Assembly: GCA_036443405.1 (NCBI GenBank)
Contig: JAZFYD010000173.1
Location: forward strand, 1-13,715
DNA from: JAZFYD01 sp036443405
GTDB lineage: Bacteria; Planctomycetota; PLA2
Direction: 5' to 3'
DNA: 13,715 nt
Each line of letters opens with the position of its first letter. The stretch's first letter is position 1. Made by a program: the position numbers and the translations under genes. Under the pieces are notes generated by a model. That model saw nothing but the letters and a program-made list of their open reading frames with translations, was not told where the DNA came from and made no database searches. Positions 6,904 through 12,964 of this stretch are shown here, one piece after another.

Positions 6904-7380
6904 GTGAAATCCGAGTTACTCAACAGCTTCCGTCTCGATCTCGCCACGCTACGTGAGTTGATCGAGCCGATTCCCGACAGCGACATGGCGGTGCAGCCGC
7001 CGGGGCTCAACAAACACGCGGCGTGGACGCTCGGCCATCTCACCCACAGCATGCGGGCGATCGGCGAAGAACTCGGGATCCCGAACTGGCTGCCCGCGGA
7101 CTGGGGCGACCGTTTCGGTCAAGGGAGCACGCCGTCTCCGACTCGTGACCACTACCCGTCGAAGTCCGAGCTCGCAGAAACGTTCGACGACGCGGCGTCG
7201 CGCATCGTGGCGCGCCTTGAGGACATGACCCCGAGCGAGTTCGACGCGGACCTGCCGGACGCGCGCCATCGCGAACGGTACCCGACAATCGGTCACGCAG
7301 CGGTCCACATTCTCGCGTCGCACTTCGCGCTGCATATGGGCCAACTCAGCTGTTGGCGCCGCGCTCGCGAGATCAACTGA
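6904..7380 (+). CDS. DinB-family (DinB/YfiT-like) metal-binding protein
   Basis: This is a 158-residue cytoplasmic four-helix-bundle protein. The pattern fits the DinB/YfiT superfamily: an N-terminal helix with LLNSFRLDLATLRELI, a first His in WTLGHLTH (His45), and a C-terminal HFALHMGQL segment supplying His140 and His144, the usual three-His metal site. The C-terminal segment ends in a WRRA helix, also typical. Members include thiol transferases (bacillithiol or mycothiol type), maleylpyruvate isomerase-like enzymes and damage-inducible proteins of unknown role; the substrate cannot be assigned. It is unrelated to DNA polymerase IV despite the name. The GTG at 6904 is chosen because GAAAGG (6892-6897) sits 6 nt before it and the family's first helix begins here. 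The frame is open far upstream, but that region is antisense to the neighbouring lipoprotein gene. Confidence 0.85.
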   Translation: MKSELLNSFRLDLATLRELIEPIPDSDMAVQPPGLNKHAAWTLGHLTHSMRAIGEELGIPNWLPADWGDRFGQGSTPSPTRDHYPSKSELAETFDDAASRIVARLEDMTPSEFDADLPDARHRERYPTIGHAAVHILASHFALHMGQLSCWRRAREIN

Positions 7381-7470
7381 CCGGGCGACACGGACCGGGC
7401 GGTCGGCCAACAACCAGCCGATCCCGTTGTCGGAGGTGCGCGGAAGGGCCGCCGCGTGCCTAGGCATGGT

Positions 7471-7476
7471 TATCCT
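7471..7476 (+). promoter_or_regulatory. Candidate -10 element TATCCT
   Basis: TATCCT ends 6 nt before the ATG at 7483, with GTCGAC between and no Shine-Dalgarno sequence, predicting a leaderless message for the secreted propeller protein. No good -35 was seen at the usual spacing. Confidence 0.4.
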
Positions 7477-7482
7477 GTCGAC

Positions 7483-8886
7483 ATGTTTTGGAGAAGCTTC
7501 GCGCGCCAGGCAGTTCACGCATGGATCGCGCTCGTGGTCCTCGCGGCGGACATACACGCCGACGAGTTCGCGACAAAAGCGACGCGGACGCCGGCCGACG
7601 TGAGGAAGTTCGCAGGCCGGATGATGGGGCTGGCGCCGAACATCCGGCGCACGTGGATCATCCCCGGACTCGCGTCGAGTTACGTCCCGCAGGGCATCGC
7701 GGTGAAGGGCAGCGTCGCGGTGTTGTCCTACTACTCCAAGGCGCGCGGCAAACCGGATGCGTCGGCGCTCGTGCTCGTCGATCTGGAATCTGGGTGCGTT
7801 CGAACATGGGCCCGCCTTCGCGACGCGAACAACAAGCCCGTACACGATCACGTCGGCGGCGTCGCGGTCATCGGCGACCATCTCTACACCGGCGCGCGGG
7901 GGCGCGTCCGGCGGTTCTCACTCGAGGCGCTGTCCGAGACGCGGCGCGGCCGCACGCTCACCGAACTCGGCCACTTCGAGGTCGACTCGCGCATGTCGAA
8001 TATCAGCTCGGAGGGAGATCGGCTGTGGATCGGTGAGTACCGCAACACGGGTTATCCGACCGCCGGGCATCACCGCAACGGCTCGCTGCGCGCGTGGATC
8101 GCGGCGTATGACGTCGACCGCAAGAGCGGCGATCCAATCCAGAAACGGACCTACCGCGCGGAGGGCCGCGAGGTATTGCGACCGGCCGTGGTTCTCTTTG
8201 CCCCCAATCGCATTCAGGGCGTCGCCAAACACGGGGACATATTCGTCCTGAGCATCAGCAGCGGCAATACGGGGACCCTTCGCTTTTTTCGGTCGCCGCT
8301 CGACGGCGCTCCGCTCCGCTTCGACGGGCCCGACCGCACGCCGCTTCGCGCGTACTCGCTGTCCAAGCCGTATCTCACGCTGGCGATCCCCGCCGGCACG
8401 GAGGACCTCGCCCTCGCCGGCGAGTCGATCTACCTGACGTTTGAGAGCGCGTGCCGCTCCTACCGCCACTGGCGCGAGCGCGGCGCGGTCATGGAAGACC
8501 GCTTCTACGAGCTCGCGATTCCGAGGCCGGTGGAGGAAACCCACGCGCCGCTGCTCGCACGAACGAAGTTCCGCATCCACTCTAAGAAGACCCGCACATT
8601 ACGCTTCCCGTTCACGGTCCCGGGCGGCGACGGCGCACACGCGATCCTGAAAGTTGGCATCGCGGACGCCGAAGACAACTCCGGCGACCGCGGCCTGCAC
8701 ATGGAACTCGTTGACAACAAAGGCAAGGCTGTGCACCGGACCTTTGTGCGTGGCAAGGAGCTTGTGTGGAGCGACCACGACGTCACGGGCGGCGCGTGGG
8801 AGTTGCGCCTCATCGACCGCGACACGGAGTTCGATTCCGAACTGCCCGGCAACGCCGGCACGGTCGAGATCTGGATCCGGAAGTAG
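7483..8886 (+). CDS. Secreted beta-propeller-like protein of the YVPQG type
   Basis: This is a 467-residue exported protein. The signal peptide spans residues 1-26 (likely cut after HADIHA-type Ala26). Residues ~55-350 read as a beta-propeller. The conserved-looking landmarks SSYVPQGIAV (65-74), HVGGVAVIGDHLY (123-135), MSNISSEGDRLWIGEY (171-186) and PNRIQGVA (241-248) occur in the same order in secreted proteins of unknown function that I associate with Firmicutes and Streptomyces; that memory is not a database result. Residues ~360-467 form a separate beta-rich domain. It ends GAWELRLIDRD...GTVEIWI and resembles the P-type beta-sandwich appended to secreted proteases. The role is unknown; propellers of this kind usually bind ligands or partners. 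The ATG at 7483 starts the signal peptide and follows a -10-like box by 6 nt. The gene converges with the MarR gene with only 5 bp between stops. Confidence 0.8.
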   Translation: MFWRSFARQAVHAWIALVVLAADIHADEFATKATRTPADVRKFAGRMMGLAPNIRRTWIIPGLASSYVPQGIAVKGSVAVLSYYSKARGKPDASALVLVDLESGCVRTWARLRDANNKPVHDHVGGVAVIGDHLYTGARGRVRRFSLEALSETRRGRTLTELGHFEVDSRMSNISSEGDRLWIGEYRNTGYPTAGHHRNGSLRAWIAAYDVDRKSGDPIQKRTYRAEGREVLRPAVVLFAPNRIQGVAKHGDIFVLSISSGNTGTLRFFRSPLDGAPLRFDGPDRTPLRAYSLSKPYLTLAIPAGTEDLALAGESIYLTFESACRSYRHWRERGAVMEDRFYELAIPRPVEETHAPLLARTKFRIHSKKTRTLRFPFTVPGGDGAHAILKVGIADAEDNSGDRGLHMELVDNKGKAVHRTFVRGKELVWSDHDVTGGAWELRLIDRDTEFDSELPGNAGTVEIWIRK

Positions 8887-8891
8887 CCGGA

Positions 8892-9332
8892 TCAGGCTCT
8901 CCGCGAGGCCTGTTCGATCAACTCTGCCGCGCGATCAAGCGTCGCGACCTCACCGCGTGTGCAGTCGGCCAGTAGCTCTTCCAGCAGCGCGAGCCGCCGC
9001 TGGCGGGCCTTGTCCATCGCGCGTTTGCCCTTGGCGGTGGCGCGGAGGATCACGGCGCGCGCGTCCTCCTTGCTGGGCTGGCGCGCGACGAGGCCGTCGT
9101 CCTCCAGCGCCCGAACGATCACGCTCATGGTCGGAGGGCGAACCTGCTCGGCCGCGGCCAACTGACTCAACGTTCGCGCCCCGGCGAACACCAGGACGGA
9201 GAGCGCGGAGAGCCGCGCCGGGCTGATTCCGGACTGCTTGTCCGGCGCGCGCACCCGGCGCAGGAGGTGGATGGCGGCGGAATGGAGGCGGTCGGCCACG
9301 GCGGCGCGGGGCGAGACGGGCTTGACAGACAT
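8892..9332 (-). CDS. MarR-family transcriptional regulator
   Basis: This is a 146-residue winged-helix regulator of usual MarR length. The N-terminal dimer helix (about 8-30) is followed by the HTH: TLSQLAAAEQVRPPTMSVIVRALEDDGLV at 54-82, then the wing RQPSKEDARAVILRATAKG at 84-102, and C-terminal dimer helices. The D-x-R pair in the wing is the family signature. MarR proteins are usually dimeric repressors that leave DNA on binding a small phenolic or other ligand, and often control a divergent neighbour. Here the divergent neighbour is an ankyrin-repeat gene 46 bp away, and a TTAGG-N3-CCTAA inverted repeat lies 6 bp upstream of this start, so autoregulation plus control of the neighbour is likely. 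The ligand is unknown. The ATG at 9332 is the natural family start. A TAGCCT box (minus strand, 9346-9341) ends 8 nt upstream. Confidence 0.92.
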   Translation of the reverse strand: MSVKPVSPRAAVADRLHSAAIHLLRRVRAPDKQSGISPARLSALSVLVFAGARTLSQLAAAEQVRPPTMSVIVRALEDDGLVARQPSKEDARAVILRATAKGKRAMDKARQRRLALLEELLADCTRGEVATLDRAAELIEQASRRA

Positions 9333-9338
9333 CGTTCG

Positions 9339-9351
9339 TTAGGCTACCTAA
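9339..9351. promoter_or_regulatory. Probable MarR operator, TTAGG-N3-CCTAA
   Basis: A 13-bp inverted repeat with perfect 5-bp arms lies in the 46-bp gap between the divergent MarR and ankyrin genes. Known MarR operators are AT-flanked palindromes of this size, often with TAGG/CCTA half-sites. The repeat contains TANNNT boxes on both strands (TAGGCT 9340-9345 forward, TAGCCT 9346-9341 reverse), so a bound regulator would cover both candidate -10 elements. TTGACA at 9322-9327 is a perfect -35 hexamer but lies only 12 nt from TAGGCT; it would have to pair with CCTAAT (9347-9352, 19-nt spacer). GAGG at 9370-9373 is the ankyrin gene's Shine-Dalgarno sequence. Confidence 0.7.
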
Positions 9352-9378
9352 TGGTATCCCCAAGAGAACGAGGCCGAC

Positions 9379-10047
9379 ATGGCGAATTTCAACACGGTGC
9401 AACGGATGGAGGAAGCGATCAAGGCAGGCAGTGCAGCGTCACTGCGACAGCTGCTCGACGAGGATCCGGCACGCGCTGCGATCGCACTCGGCGACGGGCT
9501 CACGCCTGTGCTCATGGCGCTCTATCACAAACAACCGGAGCTGGCGGAGATCCTTCAGGAACACGCCGGTCCGCTCGAGTGGTTCTCGGCTGCGGCTGTG
9601 GGAGATGCGGACCGGCTCGCCGAGCATCTCTCCGAGAATCCGAGCGTAGTGAACACGCACGCAGCCGACGGCAACACCGCGCTCCATCTGGCCGCGTTTT
9701 TCCGGCATGGGGACGCCGTCGCTGCCCTACTGGACGCGGGCGCGGATTCGGACGCTGTGGCGAAAAACCGCTCGAAGGTCCGACCCATCCACAGCGCGAT
9801 CGCCGGTGGGAGCATCGAGGTGGCGCGGCAACTGCTGGAGGCGGGCGCCAAACCCAACACCCAACAGCACGGCGGCTGGACCGCGATTCAAGCCGCAGCG
9901 CACACCGGCAACCTCGAGATGGTCCGCGCGCTTCTTGGTCACGGAGCCGATCCACACATTCCCGGTGACGACGGCAAGACGGCGTTCGACTTCGCCAGCG
10001 AGCATCCGGACGTCCTCGCGTTGCTCGACGCCAGGAAAGATCACTGA
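9379..10047 (+). CDS. Cytoplasmic ankyrin-repeat protein
   Basis: This is a 222-residue protein made almost wholly of ankyrin repeats, with no signal peptide. Clear repeats lie at about 97-129 (DGNTALHLAAFFRHGDAVAA, then LLDAGAD), 131-164 (RPIHSAIAGGSIEVARQLLEAGA) and 165-197 (GGWTAIQAAAHTGNLEMVRALL, then GHGADP). Degenerate ones lie at about 38-65, 67-95 and 198-216. The N-terminal ~37 residues form a capping helix pair. Ankyrin proteins bind other proteins; there is no catalytic domain, so the partner cannot be read here. The ATG at 9379 has GAGG 5 nt upstream. It is divergent from the MarR gene and shares its operator region, suggesting ligand-controlled expression. A 114-bp gap follows; it holds a GC-rich 5-bp hairpin (10125-10137) without a T tract and the promoter box of the next gene. 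Confidence 0.9.
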   Translation: MANFNTVQRMEEAIKAGSAASLRQLLDEDPARAAIALGDGLTPVLMALYHKQPELAEILQEHAGPLEWFSAAAVGDADRLAEHLSENPSVVNTHAADGNTALHLAAFFRHGDAVAALLDAGADSDAVAKNRSKVRPIHSAIAGGSIEVARQLLEAGAKPNTQQHGGWTAIQAAAHTGNLEMVRALLGHGADPHIPGDDGKTAFDFASEHPDVLALLDARKDH

Positions 10048-10146
10048 CCCCGGACCGTTGGGCCCACTCCTCTCCAGACGCGTGGCGGAAACTGGTCTCC
10101 CAGCGGCGCGGAGGATCGACTGTCCCCGGAGTCCGGGCGCCCCGTC

Positions 10147-10162
10147 GGCTAGGCTGAGCCCA
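10147..10162 (+). promoter_or_regulatory. TAGGCT-type promoter box, leaderless position
   Basis: GGCTAGGCTGAGCCCA contains TAGGCT (10150-10155) ending 6 nt before the ATG at 10162; the last A is the first base of the start codon. It is 15/16 identical to the box at 6866-6881. No Shine-Dalgarno sequence is present, so a leaderless message is expected. Confidence 0.45.
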
Positions 10163-11436
10163 TGGTTCGTGCGCTGGTCTGGTCGGCAGTCGTCGTGGCT
10201 CTCGCGGCTGTTGCCTGGCTCTTGGGTCGGGATGATGCAGAGCGCCGAGGTCATCGTCCCGAACCGCACGATGGCATGCACGCCGTCGCGCCGGACGCCG
10301 GGACGGTCGACCAAACTCGCAACGTGGCCATGGACGCGATCGACGCGTTGCGCAATGCGCTGCCGGCCGCGGACCCGCTCGAAAGCGCCACGGCGGCCGC
10401 CGCGCTCCGGCGTCTGCTGCGGACAGATGCGGTGGCGCGTCTCGGTGTTGAAGAGATGCTACTTGCAACCGAAACGCCGCGGGAATTACGCATGGCGCTC
10501 GCCTTCATCCTCGGGACACTGGCCGGCGGTCCTTCCGATGGCGCGCTGGTCGAGGCGCTTGACAGATTCGCCCGCGATGCAGCGTTTGTCCGCTGTGCGC
10601 TCCTCGCGCTCGGCGCAACACGCGACCCGCCCGACGACGACGAGATCTTCGAAATGGGCGACCGGCCGTGGGGCCACCATGGTCCCGGTGGCCTCGGCAT
10701 TACCGTCCAGCGTCCGATCGAGGATCCGAGCGTGCGCGCGGCGCTCGGCGAACACTTCGAACGCGAGGAGTCGGCGTTGCGCGAGGCGGCGGCGCTCGCA
10801 TTGCGACACACGCTCAAGAACTCCGAGGTCCGCGATCTCTTTCTCGCCGTCTTGGCGAGCGAGCCGGCTGACGATGTCGCGGGCGAGTTGGGCGAGGCGT
10901 TGGCCGACTGGGCCGGGTCGGCGACGGAGCGTGAGCGAGCCGCGGTGGTCGCGCGGTTGATCGAGCGGGCCGGCGAGGTGGGCCTGGAGGGCTACCGCTT
11001 CCGAATGGAGGACGACTTCACTCGCCTCGCACTCTCGGCCACCGACCGCGATCGCATCGCGAGCTACACCGAGCCGACACGTCCGTTCGGCGTCCGCGAC
11101 TTCGCTCTGCGCGTCCTGACGAGCACAGCGCAGAGATCTGGCGACGAGGCCGTTGCGTTCGCGCGGGCCACGCTGACCCGGTATCTGCAAGGGGATGAGC
11201 AGGCCGCCATCCGTGATCGCACCGCCGGCCTGCTCGGCACGTTGCCGCGCGATCCGCTCACGCTGCGGGCGCTGGCGGCCGCGGCGAAGAGCGATGCAGC
11301 GTGGAACGTGCGCTACTCGGCGGTGGCGTCGCTTGGCCGCTACAAGGACGCGCCCGAGGCCAAAGAAGCACTCAGGGCGGCGACGAAGGACAAGGAGCCC
11401 CGCGTCGCCGCCCTCGCAAAAGAGCTGCTCAAATAA
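10162..11436 (+). CDS. Membrane-anchored HEAT-repeat-like protein
   Basis: This is a 424-residue protein with one N-terminal hydrophobic helix (about 5-22) and no lipobox or clear cleavage site, so it is probably anchored with the body outside the cytoplasm. The rest is Ala/Leu/Arg-rich paired helices of HEAT or PBS-lyase type. The clearest repeats are at 360-395 (PLTLRALAAAAKSDAAWNVR, then YSAVASLGRY) and 396-423 (APEAKEALRAATKDKEPRVA, then ALAKELL). Earlier copies at about 75-150 and 200-275 are weaker. A Gly/Pro/acidic insert (about 153-187, GDRPWGHHGPGG) interrupts the solenoid and may be a loop that contacts a partner. The likely role is protein binding at the envelope; no partner is evident. 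The start is fixed by the promoter box 6 nt upstream. The gene converges with the subtilase gene, leaving 3 bp between stops. Confidence 0.78.
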   Translation: MVRALVWSAVVVALAAVAWLLGRDDAERRGHRPEPHDGMHAVAPDAGTVDQTRNVAMDAIDALRNALPAADPLESATAAAALRRLLRTDAVARLGVEEMLLATETPRELRMALAFILGTLAGGPSDGALVEALDRFARDAAFVRCALLALGATRDPPDDDEIFEMGDRPWGHHGPGGLGITVQRPIEDPSVRAALGEHFEREESALREAAALALRHTLKNSEVRDLFLAVLASEPADDVAGELGEALADWAGSATERERAAVVARLIERAGEVGLEGYRFRMEDDFTRLALSATDRDRIASYTEPTRPFGVRDFALRVLTSTAQRSGDEAVAFARATLTRYLQGDEQAAIRDRTAGLLGTLPRDPLTLRALAAAAKSDAAWNVRYSAVASLGRYKDAPEAKEALRAATKDKEPRVAALAKELLK

Positions 11437-11439
11437 CGG

Positions 11440-12594
11440 CTACTCGCCAGTCTCGTCGTAGTCGACGATGCCGTAGCCGTAGCCGTTATCGTGCCCAGTG
11501 AATCCACCTTTTTTGAACACGCGGAGTTTTAGTTCCGTCCGCACCGACGCCGCCGTCGGGCTGTCGATATCGGACCAAAGGAGCGCGGCAATGCCGGCCG
11601 CGTGCGGCGACGCCATCGAGGTGCCGCTCAGCGTCGCGTAGTCTCTCTTTTTGTACGTCGACAAGATGCTCACGCCGGGTGCGCTCACCTCCACGTGGTG
11701 GCCGGTGTTGGAGAAAAACGCCACGTCATCGTCCGAGTTGGTTGCGCCGACCGACACGACCGACAAGAAGCCTGCCGGAAAGCCCTTCTCCGGCGTCGTG
11801 TCGTCCCCGTCGCCACTGTTACCCGCGGCGGCAATCAGCAGGACGCCGTCGGCCAACGCGTTGATGCAGGCGGTCTCCACAAACCCTGGCGCCGACGAGC
11901 CGCCCAGGCTCATATTGGCGATGTCCATGCCGTTGTCCTCGTGGGCGCACCAGTCGAGCGCATCCGCGAGATCGGCCCAGCGGCCGGAGCCGCGGCGATC
12001 GAGAACGCGGACCGCGTACAGATCGGCATCGGGCGCCACGCCGATCACGCCGACGGTGTTGTTCACCGCGGCGACGGTTCCGGCGACGTGCGAACCGTGA
12101 CCGTGCTCATCGTCCGCTCCGCGGCGCGCGCCGGTAAAGTCCTTGCTGCCCTGGATGTTGTCCTTGAGATCCGGGTGATCGAGATCGATGCCGGTGTCGA
12201 CAATCGCAACCTTGACACCCGAGCCCTTGTTGTCGCTCGACGCCGCATTGACGCGGTCGATGCCCCAGGGCGTCTCCTGCGAATCGCCGCCGCCCCCGCC
12301 TCCACCGTTGCCGGGATTTTCGGGCTTACCCTTGAACGCCTTCATGATGCCGTTCTCTTCGACGAACGCGATGTCCGCATGCTTGCGCAGGCGCGAAACG
12401 ACGGAAGCCGGCAGGGTCGCTCGCAGCGCGTCCTGGCCGCCGATCGCGTCGCCCGGGGTAGCGCCCAGTTTCTTGAGCAGTGCTGCATCCGGCAACCCTT
12501 TGAAGCCGACGACGACATACAGATCGCCGGCGCTCGCCACACCGGCAAACACAAGGACGAGCGCAATCGCGAACGACTGGAAACGTGTGATCAT
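11440..12594 (-). CDS. Secreted subtilisin-like serine protease (S8 family)
   Basis: This is a 384-residue exported protease. The signal peptide is residues 1-22 (cut near ASA-GD), followed by an inhibitor-I9-like propeptide (about 24-87, ending AFVEENGIMKAF) and a Gly-rich linker (about 95-103, seven Gly in a row). The catalytic domain follows. All three catalytic residues are present: Asp133 in VDTGID, His166 in HGHGSHVAGT and Ser326 in SGTSMASPHAAG, with the oxyanion-hole Asn259 in AAGNSG. It should therefore be active, probably degrading proteins outside the cell or in the envelope. The protein ends soon after the catalytic domain, with no sorting or P domain. The ATG at 12594 is chosen because it starts the signal peptide and has GGAGGT 6 nt upstream; the frame extends 17 codons further but without such support. 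Leader and promoter are listed separately. Confidence 0.95.
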   Translation of the reverse strand: MITRFQSFAIALVLVFAGVASAGDLYVVVGFKGLPDAALLKKLGATPGDAIGGQDALRATLPASVVSRLRKHADIAFVEENGIMKAFKGKPENPGNGGGGGGGDSQETPWGIDRVNAASSDNKGSGVKVAIVDTGIDLDHPDLKDNIQGSKDFTGARRGADDEHGHGSHVAGTVAAVNNTVGVIGVAPDADLYAVRVLDRRGSGRWADLADALDWCAHEDNGMDIANMSLGGSSAPGFVETACINALADGVLLIAAAGNSGDGDDTTPEKGFPAGFLSVVSVGATNSDDDVAFFSNTGHHVEVSAPGVSILSTYKKRDYATLSGTSMASPHAAGIAALLWSDIDSPTAASVRTELKLRVFKKGGFTGHDNGYGYGIVDYDETGE

Positions 12595-12600
12595 TTCAAC

Positions 12601-12606
12601 ACCTCC
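12601..12606 (-). promoter_or_regulatory. Strong Shine-Dalgarno sequence GGAGGT
   Basis: Read on the minus strand, GGAGGT lies 6 nt before the ATG at 12594 and decides the subtilase start. It is the strongest ribosome binding site in the window; most other genes here lack one. Confidence 0.8.
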
Positions 12607-12623
12607 AACATCTTCAGACACTC

Positions 12624-12654
12624 CGGCTCCTCCCGAGCGCAGCAACGGGAGCCG
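12624..12654 (-). other. Leader hairpin of the subtilase mRNA
   Basis: CGGCTCC (12624-12630) and GGAGCCG (12648-12654) form a perfect 7-bp stem with a 17-nt loop. If transcription starts about 7 nt after the TAGGTT box at 12666-12661, the hairpin would sit at the extreme 5' end of the message, about 20 nt before the Shine-Dalgarno sequence. Such hairpins often protect mRNA from 5'-end decay; this role is inferred. Confidence 0.4.
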
Positions 12655-12660
12655 AGCACC

Positions 12661-12689
12661 AACCTAGGCCGGATCATGGAAACAAACAA
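12661..12689 (-). promoter_or_regulatory. Candidate promoter TTGTTT-N17-TAGGTT of the subtilase gene
   Basis: On the minus strand, TTGTTT (12689-12684) and TAGGTT (12666-12661) are separated by 17 nt, the standard -35/-10 spacing. The -10 is identical to the one before the 52-residue protein gene at 1451. The leader would be about 60 nt and contains the hairpin and the GGAGGT site. Confidence 0.45.
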
Positions 12690-12690
12690 G

Positions 12691-12727
12691 GTGACACCGT
12701 TCCCCGAGTGTATTCAACTCGGGTCAC
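12691..12727. repeat. Imperfect two-stem inverted repeat (REP-like)
   Basis: GTGAC (12691-12695) pairs with GTCAC (12723-12727), enclosing CCGAGT (12704-12709) paired with ACTCGG (12717-12722) around a 7-nt loop; an 8-nt bulge separates the stems on one side. A bulged hairpin starting with GTGAC resembles repetitive extragenic palindromes. A related motif, AAGTCACC-TGGCACCG, occurs at 1422-1437. Whether it is repeated genome-wide cannot be judged from one window. Confidence 0.4.
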
Positions 12728-12864
12728 AGGGGCACCAACGACTCGTTTTGAGGTGATCTACCCACGCTTTTGGCGGGCCCGCATGAAACACTTTCACGGT
12801 TCATACACGATCTGTGGACGCACTCGATGTGGGCAACCGAACGTCGCGCCGTAGCTTGATGGCG

Positions 12865-12933
12865 ATGTTCGATGCCATTGGGTTCCAATTCGTCCGCACA
12901 CTCGCGTTACTGCTCCGCGCAATCCCGGCCTGA
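12865..12933 (+). CDS. Possible 22-residue leaderless small ORF
   Basis: The frame MFDAIGFQFVRTLALLLRAI-PA stop is hydrophobic and preceded by TAGCTT (12852-12857) ending 7 nt before its ATG, the same geometry as the leaderless genes in this window. An ATG two codons earlier (12859) is also in frame. It ends 31 bp before the two-helix membrane protein gene and could be a leader peptide. Short frames arise easily by chance, so this is weak. Confidence 0.15.
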   Translation: MFDAIGFQFVRTLALLLRAIPA

Positions 12934-12964
12934 GGCGCATTCGGTCTATGCGTCACCTGGAAGC

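Larger units (their letters stand above)
12667..12964. other. Gene-poor gap of about 300 bp
   Basis: This divergent gap holds the subtilase -35 element, the bulged inverted repeat at 12691-12727, a perfect 10-bp palindrome GCGGGCCCGC (12773-12782) and a possible 22-codon open frame (12865-12933). Nothing in 12728-12850 looks coding on either strand. No tRNA cloverleaf was seen, and no terminator with a T tract. Confidence 0.6.

Noticed and set aside
10093..10137. Hairpins CTGG-CCAG and CCCGG-CCGGG as a terminator for the ankyrin gene
   Set aside because: Stems are only 4-5 bp with no following T tract; such pairs are expected by chance in GC-rich DNA.
9512..10468. 318-codon open frame on the minus strand
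   Set aside because: It runs antisense across the ankyrin gene, the gap and the start of the HEAT-like gene; Arg/Pro/Ser-rich translation typical of a shadow frame.
11602..12756. 384-codon open frame on the plus strand
   Set aside because: It is antisense to the subtilase, whose catalytic triad and signal peptide are unambiguous; the frame has no recognisable domain.
12691..12964. Integron attC or cassette before the small membrane protein
   Set aside because: No paired attC core sites, no conserved cassette end and no integrase in the window; the hairpin at 12691-12727 does not fit attC geometry.
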